In this document: one piece after another, positions 1-12,849 of the stretch
Position numbering within the stretch: the first letter of the stretch is position 1
How the letters are laid out: the number at the start of each line of letters is the position of its first letter
Assembly (NCBI GenBank): GCA_016508695.1
Contig: VNKQ01000012.1
Span: 124,001-188,000, forward strand
DNA length: 64,000 bases
Origin: Hyphodiscus hymeniophilus
Taxonomy: Eukaryota > Ascomycota > Leotiomycetes > Helotiales > Hyphodiscaceae
Direction of reading: 5' to 3'
The notes under the pieces: generated by a model
The model's input: only the letters and a program-made list of their open reading frames with translations
Databases searched by the model: none
Told to the model about the DNA's origin: nothing
Position numbers and translations under genes: made by a program

Positions 1-3000
1 AAAACAAAAGCCGGATAAGTTACTTTAGTAATACTATTAGCGTGCTTTAAATCTTTTAAGACATACTTATTTTAAAGACAAACTTTAGAAAAACGCTTTA
101 CTTTCGGAACTTCTTATTAGTATAAAAACCGTAATACTAAGTATTATTATTACTACTTTCGTTAAAGGAATTTATAATAATTAACTTTAAAAAGTCTTAG
201 TTTTAAAAGATACTATAACGTATAAAGTATTATAAAAAGCGTATAAGATTATTTAAGTGGCTTAATAATCGATTATAATAGAAAAATAATATAAGAAGGA
301 AATAGTAAAGAAAAAATATCTTAAATAACTTAAGAATTTTATTTTCTTTTAAACTAAAAAACCTATATTAGTTATACTTATAAAACAAGTATTAAATTAA
401 TATTAGACCTTTACTTTACTATATAGTTAGCTATAAGAAAGCTACTAACCTTAATATTAGTTTTATTTAGCGTCTCGAGAATAATAATTCCCTTCAAATA
501 ACTAGTAATAAAGCCAAGGGTTCTAGTAATAAAACGGAAAAAAACAATAATAGGGTACGTATAGTTAATAATAGAGTTCAAATAACTAATAGTAGAGTTT
601 AAACAATTAATAATAAAACTCGAGTAATTAGTAATAGATTTCTAATAACTAATAGTATAATAATTCGAATCTACCTCCCCAAACTAGCTAAAATAATATA
701 AGTTATAATAGCTACCCCAAGCTAGCCTTAGTTGCTTATAATCTTAGACCCTTAATTATACCGAGCTATATACCCTAAGTAAATACTCGCTAGCTATTAA
801 TACTATTACCCCCTTGGTTATAATTATAAAATCCCTATATTAATTAGTAATATATTTATAATAGCGTAAAAGATAGGCCGTTATATTTAAGTTATAAGCA
901 GTTAGGTTATTAGAAAATAATATATAGTAATCCTCCCCTATAATTATAAGAGTAAGCCTATCTCAAGTCGATTGTGTTTAGAGTAATAAATATAGTAATA
1001 TACTTTATAAAGCTATTATAAACCTTAAGTATAAAATAGTAAGGTAAGCCTAGTAAATAAACTATAAGTTTATACGAATTCGCTATAAGCTTAGAGTCCT
1101 CTACCCTAATCCTTACCTCTACTTTAAGAATAAATATAAAAAACCTTATATTAATAATAAAAGTTAAGAAAAGAGAAGAGCCTAAGTTGCCCCTAGCTAT
1201 ACTTATAATAATAAGTAAAGGAAAATTAATAGAAACTATAAAGGATTAAGAACCTTATTTAAGAGATACTATTATATCCCTTAATACGTTTATAATAAAA
1301 CTAACTAGAAAACGTTAAAGAGTTATAAATATAATATAATTAGAAGATAGTTTTAATAAATAAGTAACCTAATCCGCTACTTAGAAGTTAAAGCCTTTAA
1401 AAACTATAAAGAAGACTATTCGAGAGCTTTACGAAATTATTAGTAAATAAGGAAAAGGCCCTATTAGTTATATTAAGCTAGCAAAACAAATATAAGTACT
1501 TATTAACCTTTTTAACTTGTTTTAGATTTCTCTAAACCTTTTAAAGGCTTTTAAAAAGATATTTACCCGGGTTAATAAAAAGAGATAAAAAATTTCTTAA
1601 GTTGCTTAAAGAGAAAAGAAGGGACCCTTATATATAGCTACCTTTAGTAGACTAATAAAACTATTATCCTTAAAGGGCAAGTAAGTAAATTTTAGGGGGA
1701 TTACTTAGGTATACTTTAAGAAAGCAAGTACGAGAACTTACTTAAAGAACGGGAAAGCAAATATAAATCAAATAGAGAATATATTATACTCTATTATTTA
1801 TCTAGATAATAAGGTATTTAAAATTCTAGTTATAGTTAAAGCCAAGTAAAAAGTAATATAAAAGAGAGTAAACCTTCTTATAAGTATTACTTACGCAAAT
1901 TAAAGAAGTAAACTTAACTTAATATCCCTAAGTCTAGTAAACGTTATAAACCTTACCTTTATAGCACTAAGAGAAAAAGGTTTCGCTAGACTTATTATAA
2001 ATATAGTTAATAGAATTTTATCGGAGTTAAGCTATTATATAACCTTTAAGATAAAGGCACTTAGAATTTAGAGAATAGTATATATCTTCTTTCGACCCTT
2101 ATATAGACTACTAGACAAAGAGCTAAGCCTCTTATTAAAACTCTCTTAACTTTATAATATTAATATAAAGATTATAATTCGAGAGAGTATAATAATAATT
2201 AGTAATATAACTAAAAGAAAGAAGTTAACTATTATTTAGGGACTTACTTTTATTCTCTCCTTAGAATACTAGCTTATCCTTTACTTACTTAACCTAACTA
2301 ATAAGAAACACTTATTAGTATAAATCCCGGTTTATTTCTATAAATTTAGTAAGAAACTAGTAAAGGTAAAGGTCCTAGAGTCTAAAGTAATTATTCCGGC
2401 GTAAATAAAGTCGGAGAACGATACTAATACTTTAGAAGAATCTAATACTTCTTATAGTTCTTTTATTAATAATACTTTAGAAAACTCTTAAACTAGTAAA
2501 AACCTAAGTAAGTTATAAAAGGGCTTAGATAGAGGGGGAAGGCCGTCTTAAAGGGTTTTCTTTTAGGTATAAGAAAATAAAAAAGTCGAGGTTATAATAA
2601 GCCTTTATTTACAAAAGAAAAAGAGTATAAGCCAGTTAACTTTTATTCTTTTATATTATAGGGTAAAGAAGAATTTAAATAAAAGAAGGCTTCTTCCCTC
2701 GATAAGTATATAACTTTAAAATTAATTGCGCCAAAGTAGTTACTTATAACTTTTACTTCTTATTACTTACCTTATATTATAAAATTAATAAAAGAGAGAA
2801 AAGTAATCCCCTAGTTATTTCTAATAGTAAAACGTTTCTATATAAGGGAAGTATCTATATATATAGAGTATCTTTATAGGGGGGGCTTTATAGTTAAGAA
2901 CAAGTCTAGGGTCACTAATAATTATAGACTTACCCGGTTAATTAAGTAGGGGTTTTATAAATTAGAGGTTCCCCTAGTATTACAAACTAGATTTATAGTA

Positions 3001-4716
3001 TAGATTAGGGCACTTTTAAGCTATATATTATATTTCTAAAGAGCTAATTTATTTAGACTTACTATACTAATATTAGTTTACTAATCTCTATTACTATAAC
3101 TATTCCTAAATCCTTTGCCTAGATTATTACTTAGGGTTATATATACTTCTCTTACAAACCCGGCCCTAAAGGGAATAATTACCCCGTAAAGCTTCTTTAT
3201 TCGTTATTTAATTATACGCTTATTTATATTATAAGACTTATAAGAAGAAATAAATATATAGTTTAACTTTATAAGAATTTAGCTAGGAGAAGTTATTTTT
3301 ACCTTAGAAAATATAACTCGAGTAAAACGACTCTTTTATATTTATTAAAAATTAAATATAATAGAATTATACGAGATCTTAGCTACTAATTTATACGAAT
3401 ATTATATATGCCTAAAGGAAAGTACTTAATCCTATTCGGTAAAGGTACAAAAAAGATAGCCTCTTATATAAAAAGCCTAATTAGACAAAATAATTTAAGA
3501 AGGTTTAAAGTATAGATTCTTTAAGAGGATAATAATCGCAAATAAGGAACTATTAGACTAAAACGTATAAGCTATCCTTATAAATAAGTCAAAAGAATTT
3601 AAGGCAGGAAGTTAAGAGTTCTAGGTTACTTTTAATTACTAAAATATAAAGGAAGACATCCCTAGTTATTATATTATTTTAATATTAAAGGCTTATAATT
3701 ATCTTTTATACTTAGACTATAAATATTACTTTTACTTTAATCTCAAATATATATACTAATTAATTAGAATTTACCCTTTATACTAATATTACTTTGTATT
3801 TTCTATCTTAAGAATTAAATAACTTTAGTTTACCCGAATATTATAAGGGTTAATTACTTTAGCTTTCTTTATAATAAAGCTTATATATATTACTCTAGGG
3901 CCTATTTTAGCCCTATACTAGGATAATAGATTATAGTCTTTCTCTAAATCGTTTTTTCTTTTATTTACTAAGGATTAGTTACTCGTATATAAGTTTTATA
4001 TAAATAATATCTTCTTAGGGATAAAAGACTTCCTTACGGCCTATACTTTTTTAGAATAATATCTTTTGCCTTAACTTTTATAGTTATAACTAAAACTTTC
4101 CTTTAAAAAGCTTAAGTTATTTACTAAGACTATTTTAGTTTTAAGAATTAAGTATAAAGTTAGAGGCCTACTTTAGTATAAGCTAAGACGCACTAATAGG
4201 ATTAGAAGCTTCCCGATCTTAAGAGATCTTATAAATATATAAAAGTTTTAAAGAATAATATAAATTATTAAAAGATAAATTAAAAACTTTGCCGAACTAT
4301 CTTATTTATTAACTTGCCTTATAAGAAATATACTATAGAAATAAAGAAGTTTAGAGTAACTAGCTTTTAAGCTAATAAAACAAAAGGCAGTAAAAGTAAT
4401 TAATATATATAGTTATAATTATAGATCTATAGTATTATTCTTTTTAAATACTTCGCTATATAAAGTAAGGTACGCTATTTTACAAATTTAAAACGGGGTT
4501 AAAGTTTTTATTCTATTTAATTCGTTTACTTTTAGTAAGAGTTAACGTAACTATAAAGTATATAAGAGAGAACTATTAGTAATTATAAAATTTTGCCGGA
4601 AGTATAAATATATAATAAGGGGTCTAGAAAAGAATATAATCTTTATAAACTATTAACCTCTTACTTACTTTTTAAAGTCCTTTAACTAAGAAGGGATATA
4701 TACTCGATAAGTATAT
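1..4716 (+). mobile_element. Outer Ty3/gypsy retrotransposon relic, 5' part (pol)
   Basis: A degraded pol gene on the plus strand, cut on the left by the window edge. Around 3640-4250 a reverse transcriptase is readable with stops: an alpha-helix/palm segment followed by FYINNIFLG at about 3994-4020, a mutated form of the F/Y-x-D-D catalytic box of gypsy elements. At 4510-4716 an RNase H follows, with KRELLVIIKFCRKY and PLTYFLKS, typical of Ty3/gypsy RNase H. The reading frame stops at 4716 where another element is inserted, and resumes at 15,492. No LTR of this element was found. Bases 1-2600 are presumably Gag/protease but were not decoded. Confidence 0.8.
4713..4716. repeat. Target-site duplication ATAT, left copy
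   Basis: ATAT directly abuts the TGTAG start of the 5' LTR and recurs at 15,488-15,491 just after the 3' LTR. A 4-bp duplication is within the usual range for Ty3/gypsy elements. It is supported independently: deleting one copy plus the element restores the outer element's codon frame. Confidence 0.75.
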
Positions 4717-4999
4717 TGTAGAGGGGTAGTTCTGGGAGATCACGTTTTGCGGAAGTCATATAATATAGTGCTGGGTATACTATATAGCTGGGTTTTATAC
4801 TAGACATTAATATTAACAAACAACCCTTTTACTACAACTATTACTATTATTTAAATATATATTCTTTTAAGCTTATATTAACGATTTATACTATTTGAAC
4901 TAGGTTTTATAAACTTACGTCTTTAGATCTATTTGTTTCGAGTTTTTATTATAAACGGATTTCTGCGCTTTGTATAATATTAGGATTTGGCCTTTTACA
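4717..4999 (+). repeat. 5' LTR of inner Ty3/gypsy element
   Basis: Starts TGTAGAGGGG and ends CCTTTTACA, keeping the canonical TG...CA termini. It aligns without gaps to 15,205-15,487. The differences I could see are all C/T or G/A transitions, as expected from RIP rather than normal divergence. Confidence 0.93.
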
Positions 5000-6099
5000 T
5001 ATTATTTTAGTAATTAGAGTAAGACATAATACTAATCGAATTAGTATTAAACGATAGTATTTATATAAAGACCTCTTATTTAAAAGAGATAGTAGTTATA
5101 TCGATTTGTCGATATAACTAGGTTCCTTTATACGATTACTAAAAAAGGATTCTTATGCGATCGTCTTAATACTATTATAAGCGCTATAACTTATTAATAA
5201 TATAATATAAAGTTAATTCTATACCCCCTAACCCTATAACAAATTAATATTACGTTAGATTATAACGATAATATATTTATATAAAGCTATTTAGTTAGAT
5301 TTTCTATATTATATAATATTTAGGAGTATTCTCAAAGCGACGACGATAAAGGCTTCGACGAAGAGGTTCGAGCCCTAAGTACGTATTATAAAGATCGATA
5401 GGAGAAAGGAGATAGAGTTAGCTTGGGAACTAAGGTATAAGTGTATTAGAGTTTGTAAGACAATATATATTCCTTATTTATTTTATAACTTGTAAGTCGA
5501 GCGGAGCTTTACTCCGAAATAAGGTATAAGAAGAAGAAACGAGTAAGGAAGAAAACTAGGTTATAAACTAGGAATAAAGTAATGCTAAGAGAGAGACTAT
5601 TAGCGATTATAATAATTAAGAGTCTCAAGTTGGTTTTATAGCGTTTTCTAGCTAAATTTTAAAACCCAAGTAAGGACTAAGAAGTGCGGATAAAAAACAG
5701 TTTATATAAGGAATCGAATTAGCACAAAAGAACTAGTAACTAGGCTAGGAATAAGGGTTCCGTAAAAGAGAAAGAGATAGTTTATAAGTCTTTATTATAG
5801 CTATTTGCAAAAGAATAGTGAAATCAGATATTAGATATTTATACTATTAGTAATTTTATACTTAATATTAGAAATCTATTAACTAAGATATCGTATTACG
5901 GTTCTAATAATAAAGGAAAAGAAAAGGCTCCTTAGTAATAGCTTTATCAAACTCCTTAATAGCCAAAAATAGTATATATTAGTACTAGCGAGATAGTTAT
6001 AGCTAGCTTTAGTAACTAAAATCAACTTATTACTAGAAGTAGAACTATCGAAACTATAATTAGAAATACTAAAAAGGGGGTAAAAGAATAGGCTAGAGT

Positions 6100-6720
6100 A
6101 TTATTTTTTTAGCTAATATTATATCTAAGAGTTATTAGAAGTCCCTTCTTTAATAAGAATAAGGTTACTAAGTATTTAAAGGCGCTAGAGCGTACCTTTA
6201 AAGACTATAAGATTACTAATCTTAACGAGAAAAAAGATTGGGTTATTAATTACGCTAATATACTAATTCGTAGGGAACTCGAACGTCTTCCCAAATATAA
6301 GGACAAATATACTACTTAAGAGTAATTTAAGGCGGTATTACTAAAGGAATATCGGTATAAGGACTCCGATTAGCTATATTATACGCTAGAGTACTTAGAA
6401 GATTATGTCAAGACCTTTAAGAAAACAATTAATACTAGACTAGTTTCGTAAGGTTAGCTATATAGTTATATTCGAGGATTTCATAACGTTAGAAAAGAAT
6501 ACCTTAGTAAAGACTACTTAACAAAGAAGACCTTAGTATTTAAGTTCTTATTTATATTACTTACGAGTATTAAAAACAAAGCTATATACTAATTAATAGT
6601 AAAAGATAAGAAGGTTAATATAGACAAGGGTTTTAAATTCAATAATTTCTATACGTTTATAAAGAGCTAATATATTATATTAAAGGAAATAGATAACCTT
6701 ATCGAAGAATAAGGGATAGG
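6100..6720 (+). pseudogene. Gag-like relic of inner element
   Basis: A mostly open plus-strand frame, interrupted by stops, begins with FFNKNKVTKYLKALERTFKD and continues with charged helical segments. This resembles the retrotransposon Gag domain of fungal gypsy elements. It lies upstream of the protease relic, in the position expected for gag. Non-functional. Confidence 0.6.
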
Positions 6721-8339
6721 ACAAGTGTCTTCTAGGTTTGGCTTACTAGGCAATTTTGCTAATTTATACCTAGGTCTAGTAATATTAGAACCTCTTATAA
6801 GACGACTAATTGCGTAGAAAAAACCTTTTACTAGCCTATTACTATACCTTTAAGCTAGTTCTAGTATACTAAAGGTAACGATTTAAGACATTAACGAGAT
6901 TACTCGAGGTCTTAAAGACATAAAGATATTAAACCTAGTAATAAAAAGAGGTATACAACGAGTATGTACTATAAACGTTAATAATATTAATATAAGTACT
7001 ATATATAGATCTATAGACGATTACTACTAATATAGTTCCCTATAAGAGTACGAAGTAGGGTATAATAGATTCTAAGGATATCCCTAGCGTTCGAACTATT
7101 AAGACGATAAAACCTATAAGTAATATAAAAATCGTTAAGTTAATAATATAAGACTATAGGGACCGTACAAATATATAAACTAGTATTATAATTACAAGAA
7201 GTTTATTAGAATAAGGGTTATCTATAAGGCAGACGATAACAATTATATTTATTTAGGTCTGTAAGTTGCTAGCAAACCGTTTATACCTATTAATTTTGCT
7301 AATAAATTACCGCAAAGGGATTAGGTAATTTCTAGAGTCAGGAATACTATTTATAGCTATATTCTAGCTAAGAGAGAAAAGGCTATTAAAGAGAATCGCA
7401 AATCGGCGATAATAGTAATAAAAGAGAGAAAGAAAGGTACTAGTATTAAAAGGGAAATAAGTACTCTTAAGGCCTTTATTAATAACAAGGGGTTTAATAC
7501 TTCCGATATTATTAGTAAGGAAAACCTAAACGAAAAACAGACTACCTAAGTATAAAACTTTATTATAAAAGGTACTAAGATAGATAAGGTTGCGACTTGT
7601 AAGAAGATTAATAAAAATCGATAAGAACTATATTCTAAAGAAATAATATAAAAGAGGCTTAAAAAACAAGCTAGATATAAAAAAGTTAAGATTCTAATAC
7701 TAAAAATAGTCTATTTTAAGCCTAACTCGGTATAGAAGGAAGTTAGTTATTCTAATAGTAAGATTACGCAAATCTTATAGAGACCCAAAGACGAAGACTC
7801 GTTTATAAGGAAAACGCCTAGAAACTAGAAATAAAAGAATTAGTAAAGAACTAGACCTTAAGATCCTAGGAATACTAAAAACGGAGGGACATCCGAGTTA
7901 CTTAATACAAAGCTAGCCAGAATAAAACGAGGGCTAATAAACGTACTCTCTAAGTTTAGTTACAATTATAAAGAATTACTTAGAAGACTCCTTAAACAAA
8001 ATAAATTGCTATAAGGCATTAAGCTAAGCGAGATACTAAGCTTACTAGAGTAACTTAGTAAACACAAGACAAGTAGGTTAGCGCCTATAACCTAAGGCGA
8101 AATTAATTAGAGAATAAGAGACGCTACTATTAAGATATTTGAGATTAACAAAAGAATTAATACTAATAGAGAAGCTAATATTATTAAAGAAAGAGTAATT
8201 CTAAAGCCTATAAAACCTAAACTACAAGAGGATATAAAAGAACTAAAGGAGGAGGTCGAGGTAAATTAGCTCGAAACTTACTTAGGCTATAGAGACAACT
8301 ATTTTATAACGCCTAAAGTAATTATTACGCTTATAAGAT

Positions 8340-8420
8340 TTGTAAAGCTTATAGACGTAAGAGTAATACTTAATTCTAATACGGAAGTTAGCGTTATTTT
8401 ATTAGATATAGTATTGTAGT
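8340..8420 (+). pseudogene. Retroviral-type aspartic protease relic
   Basis: The frame reads VILNSNTEVSVILLD at about 8350-8410. This matches the D-S/T-G-A active-site strand of retrotransposon proteases after RIP has changed the catalytic Asp and Gly codons (D to N, G to N). It sits between the Gag-like region and reverse transcriptase, as in Ty3/gypsy pol. Confidence 0.6.
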
Positions 8421-9899
8421 TTGAAATCCCTATTACTTATAATAATAAAATAGCGCTTAAAACGATTATTAGGAATAAATCCAAATTTGTTAGGTTCTTT
8501 AATAATGTTATAGTAACAATTAGAGATAGTATAGTTCGAACTCGATTCTATATTATAAATTGTCTAGGAATTAAAGTTATTTTTGGATTCTTATTTTTTT
8601 GTAAAGCTAGGGTTATATTTCGATACTCTAGTAATCTTAAAGATAGTCTTATATACGCTATTCTTTATAATCCAACTTCTAAATCAATTATAATAATAAA
8701 AACAAACGAAGGAATAGCTAAAAGAAAGGCTAAAGAAATAAGAGAGGCCTAGAAAAGAGTGGGAGTAATTCTCTTTAAGAGTAAGGGGGAATTAAATTAG
8801 GATTTTAGATATCTTACTAATAAATCGGAAAACTAGAAACTAGTATAGTAGGCGGTATTATACTAATAGAATATAAAGATACCGCTAGTAAGAAAAGCTA
8901 CTATTTTGCCTATAAGACTTGTTAAGGTTATATAGTAAGAGATAATAAGCTAGTAGACGAGTATATAGAGACTTAAAGCCTTAATATTATTAAAAGGGCA
9001 AATAGAGGTATAAGCCATTAGTTTCCTCGATTACTTAAGATCGATTCTTTTGTAATTATATAATAGTAAGGAATCGCGTTAAACAAAGGAATTAGAGTAG
9101 ACGGAATAATATAGTATTATCTCTGGGCACTATATATACTAAGATAAACGGTTTACTAATAGTATAGCCAAAATAGTAGCTATCGATATAATATCTTAAT
9201 AGAGTTCGATTAGCGACCTATAGTTATATTCCTATAGTAATTAGAAGTAATTGGCTATAGGCTATTTCGATAACCTAGGCCGTTACTAGCTAACAAAATA
9301 ATATAAGACCTAGTAATAGATTTCCTTCTTATACTAGATTTAACGATTAATTATAATAATAAGTATATACTATAATATATAGCTCTATATCGCAATAGAA
9401 AGACAAGATATGCGCGAATTAGAGGTATATATAAAACAAAAGACAAGAAAATCTACCTTATAAATAAGGCAAATAGAATTAGAGCTAGACCTAATAGTCG
9501 ATTAGACTAATACAAACGCTCTATTACAAGAGATATTCCCTAAGAATATATAGGGAAATATAAGGAGTACGTGATCGCTAGGTTTTTAGACATTCCTAAA
9601 GGTTTAAGATTAATACAAAAACGACTAAAAGCCTTAGAAATCGGGAACGGCCTATAACTAAAAGAACGTTAAATACTAGAAGAGGTATTAGTTACAAGAG
9701 AAAAGGCAATAGTATGGGATTAGACTAAGTATAATTAATTTTATAAAGACGTTTCTCCTCCTATTATAATTAAGACTATAAAACACAAAGTATAACAAGT
9801 AGCGAATTTCCCTTGTCTAAAAGCTTTATTATTAATTGTAATAAGTATACTTAAAGACAGGCTTAATAAAGGAGTCTTAAAGTACTCTAATAGACCCTA

Positions 9900-10990
9900 T
9901 AAGAACCCTTGGTTTTTAATAAAGAAAAAGCAGCTAGGTTAATATAGATTAATTAACTCTATAATACACTTGAATATAGTGATAAGAAGAGATACAAACC
10001 TGCCTTTATCGGTCGATAAATTTACAAAAGAGTTTATAAAATACTAGATCGCTAGTTTAGTAAATATATTCTCTAGGTATAATTACTAGATTTTTAATCC
10101 CAGATATAGAGATTTAACGGCATTCTTTATACTACTTAGACTACTTAAGAATACTATACTTCTTATAAGAGTAACGAATTCGGTTACGTAGTTTGTTAGA
10201 ATTATAAACAAGATATTACAACTAATTTATCTAGCGATTTATATACTATTTGTTAACGATATAAGAGTAAAAGGATTATACTATAACTATAAAAGGGAAG
10301 AGAACCTTCTAGGCATACAAAAATTTGTTTTTAAGTATATCTAGAATCTTAATAAGACGCTTAAATTAATCGAACAAGCTAATAGGACTATTAGACTAAA
10401 ATCGCAATTCTATATAAATAGAATAAATATAATTAGATTTATTTGTAATTTGAAAGAAAGAGAGCCTATAGCCGATAAGATTATTAAAATCCAAAACTAA
10501 AAGACACTAGAGAACCTAATAAAGGTAAAAGGCTTCCTTAGCCTTTATAGCTATTTCCGTATATAGGTTAAAGGATATAGTCTAATTATAAAACCCTTAT
10601 ACTACTTATAAAAGAAAGGAGTAGAGTTTTATTAGATCCTAGATATATAAGGCAAAGTAATAAAATAGTTGCAAGACGTATTAACAATAGCGCTAATATT
10701 AATTCGAATCGATTATAATACGGGAGCTAGGGAAATCGTTATTAGCGTTAACGTAAGCCTTATTAGCTATAAAGGCTATTTAGGCCAAAGAGATCCCAAA
10801 ACTAGTATAGTATAACTTACTAGATACGAGAATAGTGTCTAAATAGCGGTAGAGCGTAAATATAATACTATAAAAAGAGAATACTATAAAGTATTAAAAG
10901 TATTTAAGAAATTATAACTATAGATTATTAGAACGCACTTTGTACTAGAAATTAATACAAACGTCTTAGTAGCGCAATTAAATCGAGTTG
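9900..10990 (+). pseudogene. Reverse transcriptase and RNase H relic
   Basis: Opens with PWFLIKKKQ and YRLINSIIHLN at about 9906-9975, the first blocks of Ty3/gypsy reverse transcriptase. FVNDIRVKG near 10,250 is the catalytic x-D-D box with the first Asp mutated to Asn. RNase H follows; KREYYKVLKVFKKL near 10,880 is its core helix. Several in-frame stops are present. Confidence 0.85.
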
Positions 10991-11040
10991 TAATAGACTA
11001 TCTAGATGCCTTAATCACTCGATAGCTTATATAAATTTAA

Positions 11041-12620
11041 TTGTTTGATTTTAAAGTTCGATATATTATAAGTACTAAGTATACTATTACTAATACCTTA
11101 TTAAAAAGACTATTATACTCTAATAACAAGAAGTCAAATAATATTAATATTAATAATTGGATTTTTTCTAAGTTAAGAGCGTATAAGATATGCCCTATTA
11201 AAGCTAACTTAAATAAGAAATTAAATAAAGACCTAGTATTGCGTAATAGACGCACGATTCTAAAAAACATAAGGAATCGGATAAAACAATTAAGGAATAA
11301 AGCGTAAGAAAAAGTAAAGAGTTCTTCCTCTAATAATAATAGCGAATACAAAACTCTAATTTCTATAAGGGAATATAAGGAGAACTTAATTAAGATTATA
11401 AGATATTTAACGATAATAAAAAAGCCCAAAGAGCTAAATAAGTCCGAATTCCGCAAGTTTAAGAGAGAGGCACTTAAATATAAAGTATATAAAAGAAGGC
11501 TCTAGAGGCTAGTAACAAAAGGATTACCGATTAAGCTAGTTATTAACGATAAAAAGACTTATACGCAAATTTTATATAATTTGTATAATTAAAGTGGTTA
11601 TAAAGGGCGTAAAACTATATACTATAAGGTAGTGTAACGATATTTCTAGTATAGTTATTATAGAGACATTAAGCAATTTATCAAAACTTGTCTAAAATAC
11701 TAGTTTCGATTGTCTATTTAATAAGAAGAACTATTATACCCTATAGCTTCGAATAGCTTAATAGAAAAATAAGGGCTTAATATAACCTATATACTACATT
11801 AGAAAGGTAAGAAGTACTTTATTATTATAAGGGACGATATAAGTAAATAGGTTAAAGCTAGAGTATTATCGATAAAAGAAGCTCTTCTAGTTATAAAATT
11901 TATCTAAAAAGATATTATATACTATTATAATGTTTTTTAAAGACTTGTTATTAATAGAGGAGGTAAGAACAAAGCTTAGGTACTTAAACTCTTAAACTAA
12001 TAAGGCGTAAAGAGATTATAGATCTCTACTTATTACTTAACTATAAATAGAATAATTAAGAGAGGTCACTATATATTAAAGGATATACTCTTTAAGCTAG
12101 GAGTCGATTAGATAGAGAATTTGCTTATAGTTTTATTTGCTAACAAAACGACGGTATATAGACTTATTGGGTTTACTCTATTCTATATAGTCTATAAGAG
12201 AGAACTAATTTTGCCTATAGAAATAAGGATTCTAACTTAGAGAACTATTTTTTAAGAGGAGGTTATAAGCAAAGCTAAACTTATTTTAATAAGGGTACGG
12301 CAATTCTAAATACGGGAAAAGAATATAAAAGAAGTAATAAATTAGAAGACTCGGTAACGATAAGAAGGAAAAGAAGCCTTTAATATAAGGCATAATATTC
12401 GATTAAAACTATTATAAGTAGGAGATATTATACTAAGGTATAATTTGTAAAGAGAAGTTAATATATCGTCAAATCGGAAACTAGATTTTTAGTAGCTTAG
12501 GCCGTATTAGATTAAGTAGACTAATATCGAAAAGGGCTACTATAAATTAAAGGAATTAGGACTAGATAGAGCGATATTAAAGGGAACCTTTGCGAGAACT
12601 TAATTAAAACTATTCTTTAT
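11041..12620 (+). pseudogene. Linker and integrase relic
   Basis: The segment 11,041-11,307 is by chance the longest stop-free stretch in the block (88 codons). It corresponds to the RNase H to integrase linker (FDFKVRYIISTKYT). At 11,560-11,700 the integrase zinc-binding region is visible (SGYKGRKTIYYKV and FIKTC with mutated partner residues). The C-terminal integrase segment is readable to about 12,620. The antisense frame over 11,037-11,456 is a low-complexity shadow. Confidence 0.8.
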
Positions 12621-12849
12621 ATAGTAAAGATACTTTTATATAATAGATAATAAGGTATTAAAAGTTAAACTACTATTACTTAATAATCTAACTAGGGTTA
12701 GAGATATTAAAGAATAAGAGGAAAGGCAATTAGAAATTCGATTACTAATATTAAATTCTAAAGAATAAAGCTAATATACTTAGTTTAGAGATAGCGATTT
12801 AGATATAGAATAACTTAGCTAATTAAGAGCCTTTATACCCTAATGCGAG

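Noticed and set aside
11037..11456. Two overlapping open frames on opposite strands (88 and 139 codons)
   Set aside because: The plus-strand one is the RNase H-integrase linker of the RIP-dead retrotransposon. The minus one is a Leu/Ile/Phe-rich shadow of AT-rich DNA.
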